NCBI RefSeq assembly: GCF_000714815.1
Contig: NZ_JMIH01000013.1
Span: forward strand, 114,173 to 178,172
From: Anditalea andensis
GTDB taxonomy: Bacteria; Bacteroidota; Bacteroidia; Cytophagales; Cyclobacteriaceae
Direction: 5' to 3'
DNA length: 64,000 nucleotides
The notes beneath the pieces are model-generated. The model made no database searches, was not told the DNA's origin, and saw only the letters and a list, made by a program, of their open reading frames with translations. Numbering within the stretch: position 1 is the first letter of the stretch; every line of letters starts with the position of its first letter. This document shows, piece after piece, positions 17,428 to 26,522 of this stretch. The translations under genes and the position numbers were made by a program.

Positions 17428-18453
17428 CTATGGCCGATGTATTCCGGAAGATTCCCGGTGGATATACTGTACGGGCAGTTCAATCTTTTCTATAACCATC
17501 TCCCCTTTTAGCTGGGTTAAAATAACTTCCATCAGCTTGTTAGCCATTTCCTCTATAGGCTGTGAGATAGCTGATATAGGGGGATCATATAATTTAAAAA
17601 GATCATTATCATCAAATGCTATAACAGCAATATCCGTAGGGATTATTTTATGATGAGATTTTAGCGCAGACAGCCCACTGATAGTTAGGTAATTAGTTGA
17701 AAAAAATAACGCATCTAATGTAGGTTTCTCCTCTGCTATAAATGTAGAAATAGTATGTGCTACTCTATCTGTACCTATATCGCTGTAGGGAATCGTCTGT
17801 AAATGCAAAGAAAGTCCATGGTCTTTTATTGCCTTTTCATACCCCAGATACCTATCCATCATTTGTGTTTGCTTGGATTCTAAAGTAACAAACCCTATGT
17901 TTTTATATCCGTTAAATATGAGTTTACTAATAGCAATAGAAGTGGCTTCATTATTATTGATCACCACATGGCTGACATCTAAATTAGGAAAATATCTGTC
18001 AAATAATACTACAGGAAGACCTTCTTCCATCAATCCTTTAATATCTTCTTCTAATCCATCCGGAGCTGTAATAATATAGCCATCTACCTGGCGGCCCTTA
18101 AAAACCTGGATCAGCTCTTGAGCTTTCTTGATATCATTCTCTGTACTACAATAGATAATCTTATACCCTGTGGCGTACGCCTTTTCTTCAAGTTTCCTGG
18201 CGATACTGGAATAAAAATAATTTGATATATCTTCCACCATGAATACCAGAATCTTTGATTTCCCTGTTCTGAGACTCTGGGCCAATTGACTGGGTTGGTA
18301 ACCTACCTTTTCTATATGGTCAAGTACCTTTTTGGTAAGCTTTTCACTTATCCTATTTTCTTTGGCCTTCCCATTCAAAATAAATGAAACAGTGGTAATG
18401 GATATTTTTAACTGAGCAGCTACATCCTTTATAGATAATTTTTGTTTTGCCAT
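17428..18453 (-). CDS. LacI-family transcriptional repressor
   Basis: This 341-residue protein has the LacI layout: a helix-turn-helix at 5-26 (IKDVAAQLKISITTVSFIL), the hinge helix (GYQPSQLAQSLRTGKSK) near 50-66, then a periplasmic-binding-protein-like effector domain with ILVFMVEDISNYF and, near 270, IAVIAFDDNDLF. It should bind a palindromic operator as a dimer and respond to a sugar or nucleoside-like ligand. No sugar-catabolic operon adjoins it, so its targets are probably elsewhere. It is transcribed in the same direction as the methyltransferase upstream, but a terminator separates them. Confidence 0.93.
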   Translation of the reverse strand: MAKQKLSIKDVAAQLKISITTVSFILNGKAKENRISEKLTKKVLDHIEKVGYQPSQLAQSLRTGKSKILVFMVEDISNYFYSSIARKLEEKAYATGYKIIYCSTENDIKKAQELIQVFKGRQVDGYIITAPDGLEEDIKGLMEEGLPVVLFDRYFPNLDVSHVVINNNEATSIAISKLIFNGYKNIGFVTLESKQTQMMDRYLGYEKAIKDHGLSLHLQTIPYSDIGTDRVAHTISTFIAEEKPTLDALFFSTNYLTISGLSALKSHHKIIPTDIAVIAFDDNDLFKLYDPPISAISQPIEEMANKLMEVILTQLKGEMVIEKIELPVQYIHRESSGIHRP

Positions 18454-18660
18454 AGGTAATGCAAATTAATGATTTTTTTTGCAGGAAATGTTCCTAAAAA
18501 TAAACTTTAACCCTCTTATCCTATCTAATCTGATCATATGTCTATATTATTACTAGAAAAGAATAAATAATTCATTAAGTAGAAGTAGCAAAGAACATTC
18601 AGGCTATTCGATTAAATAAGGTAAATTATGAAGTCAGATCAAAAAAAAGGTAATGATTAT

Positions 18661-18682
18661 GGCCTCAGAATTTACTGAGGCC
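18661..18682 (-). terminator. Terminator after the methyltransferase-like gene
   Basis: GGCCTCAG at 18661-18668 pairs perfectly with CTGAGGCC at 18675-18682 over a 6-base loop. It lies 10 bp past the stop of the methyltransferase-like gene. On the minus strand a run of eight T follows after about 12 bases; on the plus strand a T-rich stretch also follows. Confidence 0.75.
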
Positions 18683-18692
18683 ATATTATTTT

Positions 18693-19253
18693 TTAATTTT
18701 TATCATTTTTTTCCGGGACTACCCAGTAATATATAGTATGGACATAACCATTATCAGTTTCTATCTTTTTTACCTGTTCCGGCGTCCAATCCCCCATATC
18801 ATAATTATGCGATACTATCCTGGTCCCCGGCTTAAGATTCAAAATTTTGGGACGCAATTTCATATTTACCTGGGGCAATAAATAAAGAGTGAGGACAGTT
18901 GCTTCACTAAAATCCATTTCAAATAAATTTCCTTCTATAAAGGTTACTTTGTCCGTAACATTTGCATTTTTGGCATTGGCATTGGCTTCCTCTATCCTAA
19001 GGGGATTTATATCCACACCTACACCTCTTGTACCAAATTTTTTTGCTGCTGTAATAGGTATTCTGCCATCTCCGGATCCTAAATCATACAGTACATCCTC
19101 CCCTGAAACATTTGCCATCTTAAGCATTTCATCTACCACCACCTCTTTGGTAGGTACATAAGGAACATCCAATGCTACAGATTGCCCAAAAGAATACGCA
19201 GTGAATCCGAGTAAAAAGCTAAGAAGCATTACTAATCTGTTTAATTTTTCCAT
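18693..19253 (-). CDS. Class I SAM-methyltransferase-like protein with a signal peptide
   Basis: This 186-residue protein carries the class I methyltransferase core: motif I DLGSGDG at 57-63, the acidic ribose-binding residue Asp81 in GVGVDINPLR, and later strands (VTFIEGNLFE, ATVLTLYLLP). Unexpectedly, residues 1-24 form a good Sec signal peptide (KLNRLVMLLSFLLGFTAYSFGQ). Export would place an SAM enzyme in the periplasm, where SAM is not known to be supplied, so either the leader is a membrane anchor, the protein binds another ligand, or the location is real and unexplained. It follows the APC permease by 50 bp on the same strand and ends at a strong hairpin. Confidence 0.75.
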   Translation of the reverse strand: MEKLNRLVMLLSFLLGFTAYSFGQSVALDVPYVPTKEVVVDEMLKMANVSGEDVLYDLGSGDGRIPITAAKKFGTRGVGVDINPLRIEEANANAKNANVTDKVTFIEGNLFEMDFSEATVLTLYLLPQVNMKLRPKILNLKPGTRIVSHNYDMGDWTPEQVKKIETDNGYVHTIYYWVVPEKNDKN

Positions 19254-19303
19254 TGTTTTTTTATTTTAGTTTATGAAATTATTTTACTAATGATAATATT
19301 GGA

Positions 19304-20704
19304 TTAATGAGCATTTTTTTCAAACCTTCTTTTAGAAAGAAATAATAAAAGCAATGCACCAATGAACAAAACACCAATCCCCACCAAAGCTCCAAGTCCG
19401 GTATATATAATACTGGAGTATAATAAGTAAGCACTGGTAAGGCAAAATATAATCGGAGTAATAGGATACAAAGGAACTCTAAATGGAATTGGCCTTTCCG
19501 GGTTTTGACTTCTCAACACAAATAGTGAAACCCCTACCAGCAAAAAGAAAAACCAAAAAACGGGAGCTGTATATTCCACTATAGCTTCAAACCCATCACG
19601 GGATAGCAGGCCTAGGCTTACCAAACCCAATGCAATCAAACCCTGTATGAGAAAGGCGTTTACAGGGGAGGATTTACGGTGGTCCCATTTTCCCAATACA
19701 GCAAAAAGTGGAAAATCTCTACCCAATGCATAATTTGATCGGGCTCCTGTAAAAATAGTCGCATTAGCCGAAGTTAAAGCCGCAACTGCCACTAGGATCA
19801 CGATGAACCATACCCCCATATTCCCAAAAGTGTCCATCATAAGATCGCTCGCTACCGCATTGGATTCGGCCATTCGCTGTAGACCCAAAACTTTTAAAAA
19901 TGAAAGATTGATCAGAAAATAAATGGATGTAATGACAAATATTCCCAATATAAATGCCTTTACCATTTTCTTACTGCCCGCCTGTAGTTCAGCAGATATA
20001 TAAGCGGCTTCATTCCAGCCCCCAAAGGTAAGGAGCACAAACACCATCGCCAGTCCAAAAGCATTTCCTGTCACATTTTCTTCTCCCGACATGGCAAATA
20101 ATTCGACGGGCTCGGAAGAAAAAATCAAACCTGATACAATAATTACTATTATTCCTACTACTTCAATGGCTGTCAAAAACTTCTGAACTCCAGACCCCAT
20201 TTTCACTCCTAAAATATTTATGGCAGTTAAGCTTATAATTGCAAAACTGGCATAAATTATAGATGAAAATTGACCTAAGTTTAAAAGTTGGGAAGCATAA
20301 TCCCCAAATATGTAAGCCAATAAAGCTATGGATCCAGACTGGACCACACTCATTCGCGACCAGGCAAACAAAAAAGCTATATGATTGCCATATGCTTTGC
20401 GAAGAAAATGATAATCACCCCCTGTATTTGGATAGGTAGTCGTAAGTTCTGCATAACACATAGCACCGACCAAAGATATCAATCCTCCCAATACCCATGT
20501 GGACATAAACATCACCCCATTTGCTGTATTAGCCGCAACTAAAGAAGGCACTCTAAAAATGCCTGCTCCTATTACTATACCTACTATTAATGCAATAACA
20601 TCTATGGTGGAAAGAACTTTTTCAGGTCGCTTTGGCCTCTCGTCATCATGACCTTTTGGGTAGGTACCTGAATGCATATGACCTAGCTTTTCTGTTTTAT
20701 CCAT
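19304..20704 (-). CDS. APC-family amino acid permease
   Basis: This 466-residue protein has about 12 membrane segments. The first helix carries the family's broken substrate-binding stretch, IVIGAGIFRVPSLVA, and the next helix region contains LVGAMCYAELTTTYPNTGG, both diagnostic of the APC superfamily. A 30-residue hydrophilic N-terminus with several His and Lys residues precedes the first helix. It most likely moves an amino acid or polyamine into the cell or exchanges it; specificity cannot be read. The exported methyltransferase-like gene follows after 50 bp and is probably co-transcribed. Confidence 0.92.
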   Translation of the reverse strand: MDKTEKLGHMHSGTYPKGHDDERPKRPEKVLSTIDVIALIVGIVIGAGIFRVPSLVAANTANGVMFMSTWVLGGLISLVGAMCYAELTTTYPNTGGDYHFLRKAYGNHIAFLFAWSRMSVVQSGSIALLAYIFGDYASQLLNLGQFSSIIYASFAIISLTAINILGVKMGSGVQKFLTAIEVVGIIVIIVSGLIFSSEPVELFAMSGEENVTGNAFGLAMVFVLLTFGGWNEAAYISAELQAGSKKMVKAFILGIFVITSIYFLINLSFLKVLGLQRMAESNAVASDLMMDTFGNMGVWFIVILVAVAALTSANATIFTGARSNYALGRDFPLFAVLGKWDHRKSSPVNAFLIQGLIALGLVSLGLLSRDGFEAIVEYTAPVFWFFFLLVGVSLFVLRSQNPERPIPFRVPLYPITPIIFCLTSAYLLYSSIIYTGLGALVGIGVLFIGALLLLFLSKRRFEKNAH

Positions 20705-20935
20705 GTGTTCTACAATAACCTTATGTATTAACTTATCCTATGATTTTTGGTTATAAAAAATTGTTTGATTAATATCAACCTGATAATATACTGATAAAAT
20801 ATGGGATAAAACAACTTAAAATAAACATATAAATATTAAGGAAGTTATCTAATAAACCATTAGGATTCTCTCATGTAGTTAATAAATGAAATTTTACATG
20901 ATTGGACGTAATGATCACTTTAAACCTCAATTATA

Positions 20936-21469
20936 ATGGATTATATGTTTTTTGATACTTGGGAAAGTCTGCTTAGAACCTTTATCATCACGGTATTAGC
21001 TTATTTTTCATTGATACTGATGTTAAGGTTATCAGGAAAAAGAACATTATCTAAAATGAATGCATTTGATTTTACCGTAACAGTAGCTTTAGGATCCACT
21101 TTAGCAGCAGTATCATTAAACAAGGAAATACCTTTAGCGGATGGAGCTTTGGCATTAGGCCTTCTGATATCGCTTCAGTTTTTTATTACATGGCTGTCTG
21201 TACGGATAAATTTCGTTAAAAGCATCATTACAAGTACCCCATCATTGATTTTGTACAAAGGGGAAATGCTAGATAGAGCTTTGAGAAGAGAAAGGATAAC
21301 TTCAGAAGAAGTATTAGCTAAAGCCAGGGAACAAGGCTACAGCGCTTTGATCGAAATAGATGCTATGATACTGGAAACTACAGGAGAAATCACCATAGTT
21401 CCGCATATAGATCATGAAGAGGCCGGAACGCTAAAGCTTGTAAAAAATTTTGACAAACATCAGAGCTGA
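20936..21469 (+). CDS. DUF421 (YetF-type) membrane protein
   Basis: This 177-residue protein has three N-terminal membrane segments (about 10-30, 38-60 and 66-90) followed by a cytoplasmic YetF domain. The family marks are LRLSGKRTLSKMNAFDF and the soluble-domain lines PSLILYKGEML, ITSEEVLAKAREQG and IDAMILETTGEI. Members occur in spore formers and many environmental bacteria, often among stress genes; no biochemical role is established. It begins a three-gene unit with a small acidic protein and a CinA-like protein. Confidence 0.88.
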   Translation: MDYMFFDTWESLLRTFIITVLAYFSLILMLRLSGKRTLSKMNAFDFTVTVALGSTLAAVSLNKEIPLADGALALGLLISLQFFITWLSVRINFVKSIITSTPSLILYKGEMLDRALRRERITSEEVLAKAREQGYSALIEIDAMILETTGEITIVPHIDHEEAGTLKLVKNFDKHQS

Positions 21470-21551
21470 AAGTTTATCATTCTAGCATAAAATATGTATG
21501 ATCAAGGCGCCATAGATACCAATTATTCACTATATATAAATCACATATCTC

Positions 21552-21722
21552 ATGAAAGATGAAGGAAAATACAGAGGGATTTATCAGGACGAAGACAGTG
21601 ATGATAAGCTGAAAAAAAAGCCGGAAAAAATCACTGATCCACTAGAAGATGAAGCCCAGCAGGATGACTCCAGTTCCAGGGATCTTGACACACCCCAACA
21701 GCCCAAAAAACCGAATAAATAA
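21552..21722 (+). CDS. Small, highly charged 56-residue protein
   Basis: This frame runs from ATG 21552 to TAA 21720-21722. Its product is almost wholly polar: Asp/Glu, Lys, Gln, Pro and Ser dominate (QDEDSDDKLKKKP, then TPQQPKKPNK), with no hydrophobic core, so it should be disordered. The start follows the YetF-type gene by 82 bp, and the stop is 6 bp before the CinA-like ATG, tight spacing that supports real translation in an operon. Similar short charged proteins in other bacteria are often stress-induced, but no family is recognised here. Confidence 0.6.
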   Translation: MKDEGKYRGIYQDEDSDDKLKKKPEKITDPLEDEAQQDDSSSRDLDTPQQPKKPNK

Positions 21723-21728
21723 AGTTAT

Positions 21729-22244
21729 ATGGAGAAAAAAACCATAGCTGATAATCACGACATCAAGAATGCACTGGATACAATCAAGGAATATTGTAAG
21801 AAGAATAATGAAACACTATCTGTAGCAGAAAGCGTGTCTTCTGGTGCATTACAGTTACTGTTCAGTTCAGAAGAAGAGGCAGGACTCTTTTACGAAGGTG
21901 GCATGACAGTATACAGTTTGGACCAAAAGGAATCACTATTAGGTATTTCCAAAGAAATAACCCAACCCTGCCAAGGCGTATCCAGTGAAATAGCAGAAAA
22001 CCTGGCCAAAAATATTTGTAAGTTGTATAAAACAAATATAGGGATGGGGCTGACTGGATTTGCTTCACCCTTTCCAGAAAAAAATATATATGAACTTTTC
22101 GCTTATGGAGCTGCCTATAGAAATGGGAAACTTATATTTTGTGAAAAAATCGAAAGCAAAAAAGAAACGCCTGAAGAAAAAAGAGAAGATTATGCGAAAA
22201 TAGTCATTAAAAAATTTGCCGCTTTTTTAAAAGAAAAGGGATGA
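21729..22244 (+). CDS. CinA C-terminal-domain-like protein
   Basis: This 171-residue protein matches the amidohydrolase (PncC) domain of CinA in overall order: LSVAESVSSGALQLLF, then FYEGGMTVYSLDQKESLLGI, then GVSSEIAENLAKNI, and finally MGLTGFASP. True PncC removes the amide from nicotinamide mononucleotide. Here several usual positions are altered: the AESCTGG stretch reads AESVSSG, and the Gly-rich loop after TGxAGP is replaced by SPFPEKN. Activity may be changed or lost. It closes the operon begun by the DUF421 gene; its stop codon lies inside a 12-bp terminator stem. Confidence 0.78.
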   Translation: MEKKTIADNHDIKNALDTIKEYCKKNNETLSVAESVSSGALQLLFSSEEEAGLFYEGGMTVYSLDQKESLLGISKEITQPCQGVSSEIAENLAKNICKLYKTNIGMGLTGFASPFPEKNIYELFAYGAAYRNGKLIFCEKIESKKETPEEKREDYAKIVIKKFAAFLKEKG

Positions 22245-22266
22245 AGTCACACATTTCATCCCTTTT
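22234..22266. terminator. Bidirectional terminator overlapping the CinA-like stop
   Basis: AAAAGGGATGAA at 22234-22245 pairs perfectly with TTCATCCCTTTT at 22255-22266 over a 9-base loop, giving A/T tails on both sides. It ends the plus-strand YetF operon and faces the convergent histidine kinase stop at 22291. The TGA of the CinA-like gene (22242-22244) is inside the left arm. Confidence 0.85.
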
Positions 22267-22290
22267 GCTAATGTATAAATGTCAGTTTAG

Positions 22291-23925
22291 CTATTCAAAT
22301 TGGTTTACCATTTCAATATAAAATATACTGCCTTTTGATGGTTTACTTTCTACCCAGATTTCCCCACCCATAACATCTACTTGCGTTTTGGTTAGAAATA
22401 AACCGAAGCCTTTGGCATCAGGATTATCATGAAAAACCTTCCTGATTTTAAAGATTTTGTTTTTATATTTTTTCAGATCGATGCCCATACCATTGTCTTC
22501 TACTGAAAGTATAATTGACTTATTTTTTCTCACTGACTTGATTTTTATGGCAGGTGTTCTATCGGAAGATTTATATTTAAGTGCATTGCTGATTAGATTA
22601 TGGAGGATACTGGAAATGTATTTTGGAGGATATTTGATAATGGGCGCGCTGGAAAAATCCAGCTCTATAGCTGCATTTAAAGTCGTAACTTGTCCCTCAA
22701 AACATTCAAGTTGTTTTTTCACCAAAGGTTCCAAGGGAATTTCTTCCGAGATGATCTCAAGATCCTGCCTTATCTGTAAAGATTCTACCAATTCATCAAA
22801 TGTTTCATGTAAATTATTGATGACTGGTTTAAGCTTTGATATAAAAAGCTGCCTATCTCCTTCATTTTCACTTTCCTCTATAGCATCCACCAGCATAGAC
22901 ATATTAGCCAGAGGGGACCGAAGGTTATGTGAGACTATATTACAGAAATCTACCAGCTGCGTATTTTGATATTCCAAAAGATCCTGACTTTCCTGGATTG
23001 CTTTTTCTGCTTTTTTTCTGTCACTTATATCCAATACGATAGCCATCATTACATCTCCTAGGTCCTGCTCTATCCTCTGAAGATGTATTTCAACTGGATA
23101 CGTTGATTTATCTTTTCTGCGATGAACAGTTTCAAACACCAATCTTTCCTGTTTCCCATTCAAAAGAGGGTGAACCAATTTTAAGTAATCTTCTTTTGTA
23201 AATTCGGGTTTAATATCTATTGGAGTCATGTTCAGCATTTCATCCATCGTATAACCCATATTAGTCAAAGCACCTATGTTTAGAAATTCAAATTTAAATG
23301 TTTTGGAATTAAACAAATAAATTTCATCCCGACTGTGTTTGATCACATGGAGCAGCCTCGCATTTTCAGCTTCTATCCGTTTTTTTTCTGTAAGGTCATG
23401 CAGTATGCCGATCAGTCCCAGAGCAATTCTATCTTCATTATAGACCATTTCTCCCTGAGCATAGAGATATTTTACATCTCCGGTTTCATTTAATATCCGG
23501 AAAGATATATTTATACCTTTATCCAGTGGGGCCTTACATTCTAGAAGTTCCATTACCCATTTTCTATCTCCTGGGTGAAGCATATTTTTTAAAATGGACC
23601 ATGATGGTATGGTACCTTCTGGTAGGCTTAATATGGTATTGACTTCGTCAGACCAACCTAGCCTCTCAGACATGGGGTCATAGTTCCAAATACCGATCCT
23701 GGGAAGGATCCTGTCTTCATCATGAAGCAGATGAGAATACAGCCTGTCTGTATCCAGTAAGGAAGTGTGGCTTTGGTTCAGTAAAATACATTGATCGTAA
23801 ATGCGCGATTTAAAATTTTTGTGAAACTCTTTTTCGGCTTGCTTAAAAAAAGTATAATAATTATCCTTTAAACTTTTGTCTGTTCCTGCTATGTAATTAA
23901 ACATTATATTGTTCTCAATTCTCAT
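22291..23925 (-). CDS. PAS-domain sensor histidine kinase
   Basis: This 544-residue protein has no signal peptide or membrane helix and should be cytoplasmic. A divergent N-terminal 60 residues precede a PAS domain of the PAS_3 type (WNYDPMSERLGWSDEV, closing with GLIGILHDLTEKK), a second PAS domain (ARLLHVIKHSRDEIYLF to VVLDISDRKKA), then the dimerisation helix with phospho-His333 in IVSHNLRSPLANM and the ATPase domain with NLISNALKYK, DNGMGI and GFGLFL boxes. No response regulator is adjacent, so it is an orphan kinase whose signal, perhaps redox or a small ligand in the PAS pockets, is unknown. Confidence 0.92.
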   Translation of the reverse strand: MRIENNIMFNYIAGTDKSLKDNYYTFFKQAEKEFHKNFKSRIYDQCILLNQSHTSLLDTDRLYSHLLHDEDRILPRIGIWNYDPMSERLGWSDEVNTILSLPEGTIPSWSILKNMLHPGDRKWVMELLECKAPLDKGINISFRILNETGDVKYLYAQGEMVYNEDRIALGLIGILHDLTEKKRIEAENARLLHVIKHSRDEIYLFNSKTFKFEFLNIGALTNMGYTMDEMLNMTPIDIKPEFTKEDYLKLVHPLLNGKQERLVFETVHRRKDKSTYPVEIHLQRIEQDLGDVMMAIVLDISDRKKAEKAIQESQDLLEYQNTQLVDFCNIVSHNLRSPLANMSMLVDAIEESENEGDRQLFISKLKPVINNLHETFDELVESLQIRQDLEIISEEIPLEPLVKKQLECFEGQVTTLNAAIELDFSSAPIIKYPPKYISSILHNLISNALKYKSSDRTPAIKIKSVRKNKSIILSVEDNGMGIDLKKYKNKIFKIRKVFHDNPDAKGFGLFLTKTQVDVMGGEIWVESKPSKGSIFYIEMVNQFE

Positions 23926-24125
23926 CTACCCTAGAATTATAAAACCCATGCCAAAACAACAACCAAGGAATAATTATATTAAAAAACAGAATAAACCAAT
24001 ATGACTAACATTTTACCTAATTTGAAAAACAATTTTACAATTAGGTAAAAACCTAGAAAAATACCGCTTAAACAGCAAACAAAACATAACAGTGACATTA
24101 ATATACAACCTGTGGAATTCCGTGA

Positions 24126-26321
24126 TTAATATATTTTATTATTCACGTTACAGAGAGTCTCCAAAAGTTTTCTGACTTCTAAATGTGACTTTAAATTGTA
24201 CTGGGCCCGTGTAAAATCATAACCTACCCTGATGGTTATAGCATTATCCGAAAGATCCCGGAAAGTATCCTCATCTGTCCAATTGTCCCCAATTACCAAT
24301 ACAAAATCAGCGCTTTCATTTTCCAAATACTCTATTATAGCCTTGCTTTTACTAGCCTCAGGCCTTTTTATCTCCAATGCCCTATTTCCTTCCAAAACTT
24401 CTAATTTAAGCCCCCGGGCCATATATTTGAGGTGGCTGAACAGCTCTCTCTTCCGCAAGTTACCTAACCCACTTTCCACTTTCCTGTAATGCCAAACAAT
24501 AGAATGTTCTTTTTCTTCAATAAACGCTCCTGGTGTCCTTTCTACATAGTCATCCATCTGGATTCTAAAACTGGATTTCCAGTCATTACTGATATCCAGT
24601 TGGGTAGCCCAATTATTATCCATCCCATGATTTTTCTTTACAAAAACACCATGTTCGGCGATCATATTTAATTTATAGCCTTCCAGCCATTTATCCATAG
24701 TCATCTTATCCCTACCGCTGATAATGACGATATTGGCCTTTTCACAAAGGCTATCTAATATTTCTAATAATTTAGGATCAGGAAAAGCTTCATCTGGCTG
24801 GCTGGTATACCCTACCAATGCTCCATCATAATCCAAAAACACAATAGGATGCTCAGCTTCTTCAAATCTAGTTTGGATAGTCTCTAGATCTTTACCTATA
24901 AGTTCTCTGGAATGAAGGCTTTGTTGCAACGTTTTGACATGTTTAAGCCTATTGATATAGATTCTTGCCCATTGGTAAATAGAATATTTTTGCACTGTAT
25001 ATTGCATGCGCCTCATTCTTTTTTGTTTTTCCTCCAAAGGCATGTTCAAAGCTTCAAAAATAGCCCGGCATACTGATTTTTTGTCGTTTGGGTTTATAAT
25101 AATAGCTTCCTGTAATTCTTTACTGGCTCCTGTCATTTCAGAAAGAATCAATACACCATCTTCTTTGGTCCGGCTGGCTATATATTCTTTACTGATAAAA
25201 TTCATGCCTTCCCTAAGGGTACTTACCAATGCTATATCCGCCAATCTATAAAAAGCAACATTTTCTTCAAAACTAAATTTTCTATAGAAATAGTGGATTG
25301 GCACCCAGTCTAAAGTTGAGTATTTGCTATTGATACGGCCTACCAAAGTATCTATTTCTTCTTTAAGCGCCCTATATTTTTTCACCGTAGTCCTAGAAGG
25401 CGCCACTAACAGTAAAAGAGATATCTTTTCAACATAAGCTGGGTAGGTATCCAAAAATAATTCAAATGCCTTTATCCTTTCAGGTATCCCTTTAGTATAA
25501 TCCAATCTGTCACAGCTTAGGATGAATGTTTGCTTGTGATGGTCTTCTCTAAAAGTCCTCAGTAGATTTTCTGTTTCATCGCATTTGGCAGCTTTTTGAA
25601 GTTTCTCATAGTCTATCCCCATAGGAAATGAATCCACATTAATCAGTCTGCTGTCAGTATGAATAAATCCTGCTTCATCTGTATGTCCTAATATTCTACC
25701 TATAGAACTGAGAAAATGCCTCATATCATCATAGATATGAAAACCTATCAGATCGGCACCACACATTCCTCGCAAAACTTCCTGTCTCCAGGGCAACATT
25801 CTGAATATTTCATATGATGGAAATGGCGTATGCTGGAAAAAACCTATTGTAAGATCAGGCATTCTCTTTCTTAACATTTCCGGAAGCAAGAGCAATTGAT
25901 AATCATGGATCCAAACTGTATCTTCCGGTTTGGCTTTTTTTAAGATGGCATCGCAGAATTTACGGTTTACCGCTACATAAGCGTCCCAGTTGTTTTCATT
26001 ATAATTTATATATTGAGTAAAAGAATGAAAGGTAGGCCAAAGTGTCTCATTACAAAAACCACCATGATAACGGTCTATTTCCTCTTGGGTAAGAAATACA
26101 GGATGCATTTTTTTTGCACTTAATTCGAGAATAAGGGATGCCCTAATCTCTGATTCTTTGATTTCCGCACCTGGCCAAGCTATCCATAAGTCGCCTTGCT
26201 TTTCGAAGAGTGGGTACAGCCCCGATGCCACTTCACCTGAACTTGCTGTAAAATGAAATTTACCCTCATGATAATTGCCATTTATAGGCAGCCGGTGTGA
26301 AACAAATATCGTTTTTCCCAT
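24126..26321 (-). CDS. otsAB: Trehalose-6-phosphate synthase/phosphatase fusion
   Basis: The start is set at the ATG giving MGKTIFVSHRLPI, since the longer frame begins at TTG. The 731-residue protein joins a GT20 synthase (about 1-460: FVSHRLPI, WIHDYQLLLLP, FFQHTPFPSYEIFRMLP, LDYTKGIPERI) to a HAD-type phosphatase (about 485-725: DYDG at 497-500, IVIISGRD, VIGDNWTDEDTF). It makes trehalose from UDP-glucose and glucose-6-phosphate in two steps on one chain. The usual VSNR near the N-terminus is VSHR, a small variation. It stands downstream of the Rieske oxidoreductase on the same strand but beyond a strong terminator, so it has its own promoter. Confidence 0.95.
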   Translation of the reverse strand: MGKTIFVSHRLPINGNYHEGKFHFTASSGEVASGLYPLFEKQGDLWIAWPGAEIKESEIRASLILELSAKKMHPVFLTQEEIDRYHGGFCNETLWPTFHSFTQYINYNENNWDAYVAVNRKFCDAILKKAKPEDTVWIHDYQLLLLPEMLRKRMPDLTIGFFQHTPFPSYEIFRMLPWRQEVLRGMCGADLIGFHIYDDMRHFLSSIGRILGHTDEAGFIHTDSRLINVDSFPMGIDYEKLQKAAKCDETENLLRTFREDHHKQTFILSCDRLDYTKGIPERIKAFELFLDTYPAYVEKISLLLLVAPSRTTVKKYRALKEEIDTLVGRINSKYSTLDWVPIHYFYRKFSFEENVAFYRLADIALVSTLREGMNFISKEYIASRTKEDGVLILSEMTGASKELQEAIIINPNDKKSVCRAIFEALNMPLEEKQKRMRRMQYTVQKYSIYQWARIYINRLKHVKTLQQSLHSRELIGKDLETIQTRFEEAEHPIVFLDYDGALVGYTSQPDEAFPDPKLLEILDSLCEKANIVIISGRDKMTMDKWLEGYKLNMIAEHGVFVKKNHGMDNNWATQLDISNDWKSSFRIQMDDYVERTPGAFIEEKEHSIVWHYRKVESGLGNLRKRELFSHLKYMARGLKLEVLEGNRALEIKRPEASKSKAIIEYLENESADFVLVIGDNWTDEDTFRDLSDNAITIRVGYDFTRAQYNLKSHLEVRKLLETLCNVNNKIY

Positions 26322-26486
26322 GGTAAATTCTGACGATCCCAATTTTAAATACTGTAAATTAATAAAAAGACAACCAGGTTTAATTCCTATTTTAATAAAT
26401 ATGAATTTACAGATTTATTTTTAATTTAATATAATTATTTATATAATAAAATCATAATTATCTCTGTTTCTAATGTCTGAATAAAC

Positions 26487-26517
26487 AAAAAAAAGCCTGA
26501 ACGACGTCAGGCTTTTT
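26487..26517 (-). terminator. Terminator after the FAD/Rieske oxidoreductase gene
   Basis: AAAAGCCTGA at 26491-26500 pairs with TCAGGCTTTT at 26507-26516 over a 6-base loop. On the minus strand it lies 6 bp past the stop codon of the oxidoreductase gene and is followed by a run of T. The plus-strand side also has a T tract. Confidence 0.88.
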
Positions 26518-26522
26518 ATTTC

